Source of the DNA: Pseudomonadota bacterium
Lineage (GTDB): Bacteria; Pseudomonadota; Gammaproteobacteria; Xanthomonadales; Rhodanobacteraceae
Direction of reading: 5' to 3'
DNA: 6,019 bases
NCBI GenBank assembly: GCA_023412995.1
Contig: JAEZQS010000174.1
Location: 1 to 6,019 of the forward strand
The notes beneath the pieces were generated by a model. That model was given only the letters and a program-made list of their open reading frames with translations. It had not been told where the DNA came from and did no database searches. This document shows, piece by piece, positions 1 through 6,018 of this stretch (position 1 is the stretch's first letter; each line of letters starts with the position of its first letter). The position numbers and the translations under genes were made by a program.

Positions 1-153
1 GGGCAGCGCTGGCACGGTCGGAAGCCCCGCCGGGGCGGCGCCGAGAAAGGCCGCCATGGCGCGCTGCTGCGCCTCGAGGAAGCGCCGCATGGTGGCGAAG
101 TACTCCGCCGCCACCACGTCGGTCACGCCCGCTGCGGGCCCGTGGTCAGCCAT
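1..153 (-). CDS. N-terminus of a probable polyketide/PUFA-type synthase subunit (partial, runs off the window)
   Basis: Only the first 51 codons are visible; the rest lies beyond position 1. The peptide starts MADHGPAAGVTDVVAAEYF and continues through a predicted amphipathic helix (TMRRFLEAQQRAMAAFLG) into a Pro/Ala-rich linker. Helices of the type FLxxQxxxMxxxLG are familiar from interdomain or terminal linkers of type I PKS and PUFA-like synthases, often next to an AT or ACP domain. The call rests on that resemblance and on the ACP-bearing synthase end at the other side of the window. The start at 153 is preferred because GGAGG lies 8 nt upstream; an in-frame ATG at 171 would add six residues (MAEAGG) but has no visible ribosome binding site. 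It lies 42 bp after the adaptor gene on the same strand, so it is probably in the same transcript. No catalytic domain is visible, so another enzyme with a similar linker is possible. Confidence 0.55.
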   Translation of the reverse strand, partial: MADHGPAAGVTDVVAAEYFATMRRFLEAQQRAMAAFLGAAPAGLPTVPALP

Positions 154-161
154 GCCGCCGG

Positions 162-166
162 CCTCC
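162..166 (-). promoter_or_regulatory. Ribosome binding site that decides the start of the downstream gene
   Basis: On the minus strand this reads GGAGG, 8 nt before the ATG at 153, which is near-ideal spacing. It lies just after the alternative ATG at 171, inside the six codons that start would add. The internal ATG at 153 is therefore the more likely initiation site. No comparable purine-rich tract precedes 171. Confidence 0.6.
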
Positions 167-195
167 GCCATGGCGACAGCCGGAACGGCGTGCGA

Positions 196-2637
196 TCAGG
201 GAATCCACGACCACACCTCGATGCGGGCAAAGCGGCTGAGGGCCTGCGAGAACGCCTTCCACAGCGGCATCGTCTCGCTGGCGATCTTCGCCTCGCCGGT
301 CATGCCGGTCTTCAGCAGGCCGTCGTGGTTGTCGATCGTGGCGATCACCTTCACCACGCTGCCGAACGACTGCGCGGTGACGTTGCGGTCGATCAGGGTG
401 ACCTTGCCCTCGAAGCCGCGGTTGAAATACGCCACCGGGCGCAGGCGCACGGTCGAACCCACCGTGAGGTACTGCACGTCGGACTCGGGTACCTCGATCT
501 CGGCGGTGACGATGCCGGTGTTCTCCACCGAGGCGAACGGCGCGCCCTTGTCGAGGTAGCTGTTGGTGCGGTCCTTCAAGTGCAGGGTCAGGATGTTGCC
601 GTCGAAGGGCATGCGCAGCACGGTGCGCTCGAGCTTTGCGGCGTACAGCCCGCGCTCCTGCTCGAGGCTGGCGAGCTTGGCTTCGGCCGCGGCAATCTCG
701 TCCGGCGTGGCGCCGAGGCTCGCCAGTGCCAGCGCGGCCTGCTTCTCGGCTACCTGCATCGCGTCGGTGTCGCGCGCGTTGCGGGCGTCGTCGAGGTCCT
801 CGAACGAGACCGCGCCGGCCTTGTACAGCTTCTCGACGCGCGGCACCTTCTCGCGGCTGAAACCGGCGCGCGTGGTGGCGACGTTGAGCGCCTGCCGCGC
901 GACCTCCACTTCCTGCGGGCGCGGCCGCGCACGCAGGTCGGCGACCACCGACTGCTGCTCGGCGATCTGCGCGTCCAGCACCTTGACCTGCGCAAGGTAG
1001 TCGTCGTGGCCGAGGCGTGCGAGCACCGTGCCTGCCTTGACCGCTTCGCCACCGTCGAAATAGACCTCGTCCACCAGCCCGGGCGTGTCGGTGGAGATCA
1101 CCTGGCGGCGCACCGGGAAGATCGAGAACGAGCCGCTGACGTCGTACGGATAGGGCACCAGCAGCAGGAGCAGGCCGCCTACCAGCAGGGCGCGGCGCCA
1201 GTAGCTGGGGCGCTTGCGCGCCACCTCGCCTTCGGCCTGGCCTTCCGCCAGCAGGGTGCGCGTGCGCCAGCGGTCGAACTGCATGGTGCGCTCGTAGGTT
1301 TCGCCGAACTTGCGCAGGCCGACGTAGTTGCGCCAGAGGAGATAGCCGGCGAACGCCGTCACCACGATCACCGCCGAGCCGCCCAGGTGCAGGTGGCCGA
1401 GCAGCCACTCGAGCAGCCCGAGCGAAAGGAACAGCACCAGGCCCACCAGGTAGGTGATGGTGGCGAGGGCGTACAGCGCCAGTGCGGTGCTGTCGGCCGA
1501 CTGGTACACGCCGCCACGCAGCTTGTTGACCAGCGCCTTGTACGCCTTGCCGCGCAGGTGCGGCTCGTTGAGGAAGGCCGCCAGCAGGAAGTAGGCGCTG
1601 CCCTTGGCGAGCGGGTTGGCCGCTTCCAGCAGCAGGCTGGCGCCGACCGTCAGCACGAACATCAGCCCGACCTGCGGCAGCACGCCGCCGGCATCGCGGG
1701 TGTTGAACCACAGCAGCACGCCGAGCGAGAACAGGAACAGGCGCAGGATCAGGTTGGCGCCGTGCAGCCACATCGTCTCGCGCCGGGTGAGCTGCTCCGT
1801 GCCGCTCATGCGGGTGACGAATCGCGGGATGAAGCCGAGCAGCAGGGTCAGGCCAATGCGCTCGACCGAAACGCGGAACGCGTGCGCGACGAAGGCGGTG
1901 TTGATCGTCGCCAGCACGTTGACCGTCAGCAGCACGAAGATCACGCGCGCGGCGAGGCTGAGGCGCGAATGCAGCGCCTGCAGGTCCGCCACCAGCAGGT
2001 GCGAGTTCTTGCCCACCAGCACCAGCGCGACCAGCAGCACCAGCGGCAGCGCGTACATGGCGTGGCGCAACGGCGCGACCACCGGCAGCAGCTTGCGCAG
2101 CAGCGGGCGCGGATCGAACAGGTCCAGCATGCGCGTGGCCGCCTTCGAATCCAGCCCCACAGCGTCCTCGATGCCGGCCGGCTGCTCCTTGCCTGCCGCT
2201 GCTCCCGCGGGCGCCGCCCTGGGCGCTTCGGCAGCCGCCGCGCCGAGGCCGAGACCCGCCGCGTGCGACTTCGGCACCGCCTTGCCATCGACCACGTCGT
2301 AGGTCTTCTTCGCGAACGGCGCCAGCAGCGGGTGCTGCAGCGCCGACTCGTCGAACAGGCGCTTGTCGGCGACGGAGGCGAACAGCGCCTCCACCTCGAC
2401 CTTCGTGATGGCGCGGTTGAAGCGGTCGTGGAACACCGACTGCAGCTTTTCCAGCGTCTCGCAGCCGGGCAGCACCTCGAGGATGAAGAACTGCCAGGGC
2501 TCGAAGTCCCAGGTCTTGCCCTGCACCTTGTCGCGCACGACGTAGGTGTGTTCGGTGCCCTGCACGATGCGGAACGCCTCGCAGCGGCGCACCAGGTACG
2601 CCGGCAGGACGATCTTCTTGCTTTGTTCGGTGATCAT
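196..2637 (-). CDS. PqqD-like / degenerate M50-like membrane / HlyD-type periplasmic adaptor fusion protein (813 aa)
   Basis: This is a probable inner-membrane export component with a periplasmic adaptor arm. Residues about 10-100 resemble the PqqD-like domain found at the start of 'putative peptide zinc metalloprotease' proteins (YVVRDKVQGKTWDFEPWQF, then a helical LFASVADKRLFDES). Residues 120-165 form an Ala-rich linker. Residues about 190-500 hold some seven or eight hydrophobic segments (around 194-209, 228-253, 292-311, 319-340, 385-412, 420-436, 481-497) in the order of the M50-like core. The protease HExxH motif is absent from the whole protein, and the later NPLxxxDGYY-type motif reads NPLAKGSAYF (341-350), so proteolysis is unlikely. 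Residues about 508-550 form the first half of a biotinyl-lipoyl-like domain. A coiled-coil hairpin follows (about 545-675) with R600, L604 and S611 matching the RxxxLxxxxxxS channel-docking signature, then a beta-barrel-like part to 785. The start is set by the ATGA overlap with the upstream channel gene and by AGGA 9 nt before it. Domain order is seen by eye; function is inferred. Confidence 0.85.
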   Translation of the reverse strand: MITEQSKKIVLPAYLVRRCEAFRIVQGTEHTYVVRDKVQGKTWDFEPWQFFILEVLPGCETLEKLQSVFHDRFNRAITKVEVEALFASVADKRLFDESALQHPLLAPFAKKTYDVVDGKAVPKSHAAGLGLGAAAAEAPRAAPAGAAAGKEQPAGIEDAVGLDSKAATRMLDLFDPRPLLRKLLPVVAPLRHAMYALPLVLLVALVLVGKNSHLLVADLQALHSRLSLAARVIFVLLTVNVLATINTAFVAHAFRVSVERIGLTLLLGFIPRFVTRMSGTEQLTRRETMWLHGANLILRLFLFSLGVLLWFNTRDAGGVLPQVGLMFVLTVGASLLLEAANPLAKGSAYFLLAAFLNEPHLRGKAYKALVNKLRGGVYQSADSTALALYALATITYLVGLVLFLSLGLLEWLLGHLHLGGSAVIVVTAFAGYLLWRNYVGLRKFGETYERTMQFDRWRTRTLLAEGQAEGEVARKRPSYWRRALLVGGLLLLLVPYPYDVSGSFSIFPVRRQVISTDTPGLVDEVYFDGGEAVKAGTVLARLGHDDYLAQVKVLDAQIAEQQSVVADLRARPRPQEVEVARQALNVATTRAGFSREKVPRVEKLYKAGAVSFEDLDDARNARDTDAMQVAEKQAALALASLGATPDEIAAAEAKLASLEQERGLYAAKLERTVLRMPFDGNILTLHLKDRTNSYLDKGAPFASVENTGIVTAEIEVPESDVQYLTVGSTVRLRPVAYFNRGFEGKVTLIDRNVTAQSFGSVVKVIATIDNHDGLLKTGMTGEAKIASETMPLWKAFSQALSRFARIEVWSWIP
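805..840 (-). other. RxxxLxxxxxxS outer-membrane-channel docking motif in the adaptor
   Basis: Codons 600-611 of the adaptor encode RVEKLYKAGAVS, with Arg, Leu and Ser at relative positions 1, 5 and 12. In HlyD/MacA/AcrA-type adaptors this pattern sits at the tip of the coiled-coil hairpin and contacts TolC-family channels. Here it falls between two predicted helical arms, as expected for a hairpin tip. It supports a working pairing with the outer-membrane protein encoded immediately upstream. Confidence 0.65.
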
Positions 2638-4139
2638 GGCTTGGCGTCCTGTCGCGGCGTGGGTTGGGCGGGCGCCGTCGCGGCCGCCAGCGACGCGCCC
2701 CGTGCGGGGGTGGTCTTGCTCTGTTGCTGCTGGTCCACCATCCAGCCGCCGCCCATGGCGGCATAGACCGAGACCAGGGAGACGTAGGTATCGCGGCGGC
2801 GCTGCACCTGCTGCTGCTCGGCGGCGTAGAGCTGGCGCTGGGCGTCGAGCACTTCGTAGTAGCTGGCCTGGCCACCCTCGTAGCGCAGCTGCGACAGCCG
2901 GGCGACGTCCTGCAGCGCGGTGATCTGTTCCTCGCCGCGCCGTGCCGCCTCGCCGGCCTTGGCGCGGAAGGACAACGCGTCTTCGACGTCGCGCAACGCG
3001 GCCTGCACCGCCTGCTGGTACTTCACCACCATCTGGCGCTGCACCGCCTCGCTTTCCCGGATGTCGCCGGCGATGCGGCCGCCGCTGAAGAGCGTGCCGA
3101 GCAGGCCGGCGCCGATGGATCCGGTGGTGGCCGAATGCTGCAGCAGGTTGCCGAGGTCGTTGCTGCCGAGGCCGAGCATGCCGGTGAGCGAGATGCGCGG
3201 GAAATACTCCGCCCGTGCGATGCCGATGCGCGCGTTGGCGGCTATCAGCGCCTGCTCGGCCTCGACCACGTCGGGGCGGCGCGCCAGCACGTCCGAGGGC
3301 ACCCCGGACGGCACCGGCGGCAGCGCCGGCGTACCGCCGCGGCTGCGGTCGACCGGGCCGGGATTGCGCCCGAGCAGGATCGAGAGGGCGTGCTCCAGCT
3401 GGGCCACCTGGCGCTCGATGTCGGGGATGGCGACCGCCACTTCGTGCACCGCCGCCTGCGCGCGGGCGACGTCGATGCGGGTGGCGGCGCCGCCGTCGTA
3501 CCGCGTCTCGGCGAGGCCCAGCGCCTGGTTGCGGTTCTTCAGCGACTGCAGGGCGAGCTCGAGCTGGCGGTCGAGCGCGCGCAGCTGGAAATAGCTGGTT
3601 GCGACGTTCGCCACCACCGTCAGCATGACGCCGCGCTGCGCCTCTTCGGTCGCCAGCAGCTCGGCGCGCGCGGCCTCGTTGGCACTGCGCACGCGTCCCC
3701 ACAGGTCCAGTTCCCAGCTGATGGTGGTGCCGATCTGGAACGCATCCTGGATCGGGTCGATGCGTGCCGGCAGCAGCACCGGGCGCTCCTCGCTGTAACG
3801 CTGGTGCGCCGCCGACGCGTCGTAGGTCGCCTGCGGGTAGCTTTCGCTGCGGCTGATCTTGAGGCGCGCCTCGAACTGCTCCACCCGCAGGGCCGCGAGC
3901 TGCAGGTCCTTGTTGCCTTCGATCGCCTCGGCCACGAGGCGGTCGAGCTGCGGATCGCCGAAGCGCTCCCACCACGCGGTGTTGGCGACGTCTTCGGCGT
4001 CGACCGGCGCGGTGTGCCAGGCCGGCGGCAGCGGCACGTCGGGGCGCTGGTAGGCGGGACCGAGCGTGCAGCCGCCCGCCGCCAGGGCGGCGAGGCAGGC
4101 AAGCGCGAGGACGGGCAGGCGGAGGGGCGGGATTCTCAT
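2634..4139 (-). CDS. Outer-membrane efflux lipoprotein, NodT/OprM family (501 aa)
   Basis: This is a TolC-like trimeric channel subunit giving an exit through the outer membrane. The chosen start gives a short signal peptide (MRIPPLRLPVLALACLAALA) ending in a lipobox LAAGGC with Cys24 as the lipidated residue; upstream starts in the same frame (for example 4256) would bury it. Family signatures appear in order: PAYQRPDVPLPPAW (28-41), WWERFGDPQLDRLV (56-69), ISWELDLWGRVRSANEAA (140-157), LARRPDVVEAEQAL (285-298), YFPRISLTG (312-320) and LRYEGGQASYYEVLDAQRQLY (418-438), covering the two outer-membrane-efflux repeats. About 35 residues rich in Gln, Ala and Pro follow the usual family end (AMGGGW). 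The gene begins 11 bp after the 154-residue gene and overlaps the adaptor gene by 4 bp. Its own ribosome binding site is weak, consistent with coupled translation. NodT-type channels usually work with RND pumps; here the partner appears to be the HlyD-type fusion protein. Confidence 0.95.
   Translation of the reverse strand: MRIPPLRLPVLALACLAALAAGGCTLGPAYQRPDVPLPPAWHTAPVDAEDVANTAWWERFGDPQLDRLVAEAIEGNKDLQLAALRVEQFEARLKISRSESYPQATYDASAAHQRYSEERPVLLPARIDPIQDAFQIGTTISWELDLWGRVRSANEAARAELLATEEAQRGVMLTVVANVATSYFQLRALDRQLELALQSLKNRNQALGLAETRYDGGAATRIDVARAQAAVHEVAVAIPDIERQVAQLEHALSILLGRNPGPVDRSRGGTPALPPVPSGVPSDVLARRPDVVEAEQALIAANARIGIARAEYFPRISLTGMLGLGSNDLGNLLQHSATTGSIGAGLLGTLFSGGRIAGDIRESEAVQRQMVVKYQQAVQAALRDVEDALSFRAKAGEAARRGEEQITALQDVARLSQLRYEGGQASYYEVLDAQRQLYAAEQQQVQRRRDTYVSLVSVYAAMGGGWMVDQQQQSKTTPARGASLAAATAPAQPTPRQDAKP
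2647..2650 (-). promoter_or_regulatory. Ribosome binding site of the adaptor gene, inside the channel gene
   Basis: The minus strand reads AGGA 9 nt before the adaptor ATG at 2637. It lies within the last codons of the outer-membrane channel gene. Together with the ATGA stop/start overlap (2634-2637) it supports this start and suggests coupled synthesis of channel and adaptor. Confidence 0.55.
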
Positions 4140-4150
4140 GCGGGCGTCGC

Positions 4151-4615
4151 TCACTCGTCGGAGGGTGCCCGTGACAGCATCTCGAGCGCGTAGTCCTCGA
4201 TTTCCCGGATCTTCACCAGGCGGTGGCGCATCTCGGTGAGGACGCTCTCGAGCCACAGGACGTGGTATTCGATCATGCGCCGCTCGTGGACCACGTCCTC
4301 CAGCGGCGCGTTGGGCGGCGAGCGGCCGTGCTCGTCGAACAGGAACCGGATGCCTTCGGCCAGTTCGCGGTTGGTGTTGATGTGGTGCACCTGCTTCTGC
4401 AGGAAACTGCGCGCCTTCTTGGCGTTGAACGCATCCACCACCGACTGGCGCAGCGCCTGCTGGTGCGGCTTCATCCTGGTCGGGTCGGTCCGCCCGGTGA
4501 CGGGATCCAGCGGCGCCGGCGACAGGCGCTGGCGCGACAGGGGCGCGGCCGGCGCCGGCTCGTTGGCAGGCGTCGGGTCAGGCGCCAGCGAACCGGGGAT
4601 CTTCTCGCTAGACAT
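4151..4615 (-). CDS. Unrecognised small cytoplasmic helical protein of the cluster (154 aa)
   Basis: I do not recognise a family. The first 45 or so residues are rich in Pro and Ala and look disordered (APDPTPANEPAPAAPLSRQR). The remainder is charged and predicted helical: a segment around 50-75 (HQQALRQSVVDAFNAKKARS), one around 77-96 (HHINTNRELAEGIRFLFDEH), and a long amphipathic helix about 105-148 rich in Glu, Arg and Leu that could pack as a coiled coil. There is no signal peptide, membrane segment or Cys, so a soluble cytoplasmic adaptor-like role is plausible, but that is inference. The sequence HERRM at 110-114 is not an HExxH metal site. The ATG overlaps the end of the sulfotransferase gene by 8 bp and the stop is 11 bp before the channel gene, which strongly supports it being real and co-translated. 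The frame also has natural amino-acid composition, unlike the Arg-rich shadow frames. Confidence 0.85.
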   Translation of the reverse strand: MSSEKIPGSLAPDPTPANEPAPAAPLSRQRLSPAPLDPVTGRTDPTRMKPHQQALRQSVVDAFNAKKARSFLQKQVHHINTNRELAEGIRFLFDEHGRSPPNAPLEDVVHERRMIEYHVLWLESVLTEMRHRLVKIREIEDYALEMLSRAPSDE

Positions 4616-5519
4616 AGCCGAACTCGTTGGCGAGCGCGATCACTTCCGGGTACAGGCCCTTGCCGTCGTTTCGCCACGGCACCGGTCCGTGCAGCGGCGG
4701 GATCTTCGGCTTGTGCGGGCGGAAGGTCGGCCCGGAGAGGAAATTGGGATCGTTGCCGAACAAGGCGCTGACCGGTCCGAAGCAGGCGAACGGCGATCGT
4801 TCCGGATGCATCATCTCGTCGATCGCCTCGGCGTCGTCGCGCAGCCCCGCCCAGCGCGCGATGTCCGCGAGGTGGCGCTGCGGGTCGGCCATGATGTCCT
4901 CGCCGCGCATGCGGATCTGCTGCGCCGCCGGGACCTCCTCGAGGAATTCGAGGATGTTGAGGTTGACGTCGTGCCAGGCGATCTGCGGCTCCATCATCGC
5001 GTAGTCCTGGTCGATCTCGAACGCGTTGACCTTCATCGTGAAGGCGCCGCCATTGATCGCCATCACCGACTTGCACTGTGGGATCGGATGGCGCACCAGG
5101 TGCAGGAAGCGCGCATCCGGGAATGCGCGCAGCAGGCCGCGCATGCGCGGCACGGCGACGGCGTAGGAGGGGCTCTTCTCCACCGCCACCAGCGGATCGA
5201 TCCTGGCCACGATTTCCTGGAACACCCGACCGGTGTCCCAGTCCTCGCGCACCGAGGCCCAGGCGCGGGCGAGATTGACGGTGGCCGAACTCTGTTCGCC
5301 GCAGTAGATCTCCGACACCGCGCGCATCAGGCCATGGCGTGCCATCGCGCCGCGTTCGGCGTTTTCGCCCTCGACGCCGATCCACAGATCCATCAGCTTC
5401 TCGACGTTGAACAGGCACAGCTCCGGCAGGCCGAACGCCTGCGGGTGCTGGCCCAGCATCGCGTTCACGAGCGACGTGTAGGATCTCGGCGGTGCGAGCA
5501 GGAAGAGGGGGGCGGCCAT
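4608..5519 (-). CDS. PAPS-dependent sulfotransferase family protein (303 aa)
   Basis: The protein probably transfers a sulfo group from PAPS to a hydroxyl or amine of a small-molecule or lipid acceptor in the cytoplasm. The N-terminus LFLLAPPRSYTSLVNAML (5-22) fits the 5'-phosphosulfate loop of bacterial sulfotransferases, with R12, S13, T15 and S16 in the binding-loop positions. FLHLVRHPIPQCKS (138-151) fits the 3'-phosphate-binding element, with R143 and S151. AVEKSPSY (112-119) and RGEDIMADPQRHLADIARW (205-223) match further family segments usually written EKTP and RYEDL..dP. The length of about 300 residues is normal. The ATG at 5519 is chosen because the conserved first strand begins at residue 5; the upstream ATG at 5600 would add 27 non-conserved Arg/Pro-rich residues. 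It is the first gene after the synthase end and overlaps the next gene by 8 bp. The acceptor cannot be read from the sequence; a product of the flanking synthase is the natural candidate. Confidence 0.88.
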   Translation of the reverse strand: MAAPLFLLAPPRSYTSLVNAMLGQHPQAFGLPELCLFNVEKLMDLWIGVEGENAERGAMARHGLMRAVSEIYCGEQSSATVNLARAWASVREDWDTGRVFQEIVARIDPLVAVEKSPSYAVAVPRMRGLLRAFPDARFLHLVRHPIPQCKSVMAINGGAFTMKVNAFEIDQDYAMMEPQIAWHDVNLNILEFLEEVPAAQQIRMRGEDIMADPQRHLADIARWAGLRDDAEAIDEMMHPERSPFACFGPVSALFGNDPNFLSGPTFRPHKPKIPPLHGPVPWRNDGKGLYPEVIALANEFGYV

Positions 5520-5661
5520 GGTGATCGGGCGTTCTTCAGGCGGGCCGGTCCCGCGTCCGCCGTACGCCGCCGAGGCGTCCGCCCTCGCGGGCCGGCGCAA
5601 GGCCGGCGCAGCGTCGCACGGGGCTGGCAGTGGCGGTCGGCATCGTGGCGGATTCCGTCGC
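5520..5661. other. Intergenic spacer between synthase and sulfotransferase genes
   Basis: This 142-bp stretch is the only sizeable gap in the window. I see no convincing -35/-10 promoter pair, RNA gene or Rho-independent terminator with a T tract. It contains a 9-bp direct repeat (gcgtccgcc at 5553-5561 and 5575-5583, 22 bp apart), a 10-bp near-tandem repeat (ggccggcgca at 5590-5599 and 5601-5610) and a small GC hairpin. Immediately before the sulfotransferase ATG on the minus strand is a weak purine tract (GAAGAA), about 12 nt from the start. It may be only a read-through spacer of the operon. Confidence 0.5.
5590..5610. repeat. GC-rich hairpin / near-tandem 10-bp repeat
   Basis: Two copies of ggccggcgca are separated by one base. 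Because GCCGGC is self-complementary, 5591-5596 can pair with 5602-5607 across a 5-nt loop, giving a 6-bp all-GC stem. No T run follows on either strand, so a classical terminator is not supported. It could slow polymerase or protect the 3' end of the synthase transcript, or be a chance product of high GC content. Confidence 0.3.
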
Positions 5662-6018
5662 TCAGGCGCTCACGCGGTCTTCGGCGCGCGTCGCACCAGC
5701 GACCTCCGCGCCGGCGACGGGCGCCGCGCCACCGGCGCCGGCCGCGCCAATCAGGTCCAGCATGCCGGCCAGCGTCGCCTGTGTGTTGAGCTTGCTGCGG
5801 CTTGGCGTCAGCGCCTGGCGATGGTGCTCCGGCAGGGCCTGCAGCATGGCGCCCACCACTTCGATGCGCTTGATCGAGTCGATGCCAAGATCCGATTCCA
5901 GGTTCTGCTGCAAGCCGATCATGTCGCGCGGATAGCCGGTCTTCTCCTCGACGATGCCGAGCAGCAGCGTGGTCAGTGCCTCGCGGTCGAGTGCGGCGGG
6001 TGCGGGCGCGGCTGAAGC
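5662..6018 (-). CDS. C-terminal end of a type I polyketide/PUFA-type synthase with an acyl carrier protein domain (partial, 118 aa visible)
   Basis: The gene enters from beyond position 6019; its last 118 codons are visible. After an Ala/Pro linker, residues 12-65 of the visible part form an ACP domain: LTTLLLGIVEEKTGYP, then NLESDLGIDSIKRIEVVGAM. Ser48 in LGIDS (codon at 5875-5877) is the expected phosphopantetheine attachment site. The LGIDSIKR form is typical of ACPs in PfaA-like PUFA synthases and related iterative PKS and differs from the GxDSL form of most modular PKS. The segment after the domain (residues 66-118) is rich in Ala and Gly and unstructured, and translation stops soon after, so this ACP is the last domain of its protein. 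No second ACP or thioesterase follows. The domain arrangement upstream is not visible. The frame must be read through from the window edge; the internal Met near 5922 is not a real start because conserved ACP residues precede it. Confidence 0.9.
   Translation of the reverse strand, partial: ASAAPAPAALDREALTTLLLGIVEEKTGYPRDMIGLQQNLESDLGIDSIKRIEVVGAMLQALPEHHRQALTPSRSKLNTQATLAGMLDLIGAAGAGGAAPVAGAEVAGATRAEDRVSA
5875..5877 (-). other. Phosphopantetheine attachment serine codon of the ACP
   Basis: The TCG codon encodes Ser in the LGIDSIKR motif, the residue modified by a phosphopantetheinyl transferase in this domain family. The motif is intact, so the domain should be functional as a carrier. Confidence 0.85.

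Noticed and set aside
142..2766. An 874-codon open frame on the plus strand opposite the adaptor gene
   Set aside because: Its protein is dominated by Arg, His, Gln, Val and Leu with no recognisable domain, and it lies antisense to a gene with clear family motifs. It is a high-GC shadow frame.
146..2875. A 909-codon minus-strand frame overlapping the adaptor gene in another frame
   Set aside because: It is an Arg/Pro/Ala-rich out-of-frame reading of the adaptor gene, without membrane segments or motifs.
2664..4193. A 509-codon open frame on the plus strand opposite the outer-membrane channel gene
   Set aside because: The composition is typical of an antisense shadow, with no motifs, while the minus strand encodes a full NodT-type channel with lipobox.
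4271..4288. HERRM in the 154-residue protein as a possible metalloprotease motif
   Set aside because: HExxH needs His at the fifth position; here it is Met, and no further ligand motif is visible.
5591..5607. Rho-independent terminator after the synthase gene
   Set aside because: The stem is only 6 bp and no T tract follows on the transcribed strand, so only a weak hairpin is recorded.
5536..5643. A 35-codon minus-strand open frame in the spacer, ending 16 nt before the sulfotransferase ATG
   Set aside because: It has no good ribosome binding site and its Arg/Gly/Pro-rich peptide looks like translated GC-rich spacer; a leader peptide is possible but unsupported.
4236..5789. A 517-codon plus-strand open frame across the sulfotransferase region
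   Set aside because: It is antisense to two well-supported genes and to the spacer, is rich in Arg and His, and shows no domain.
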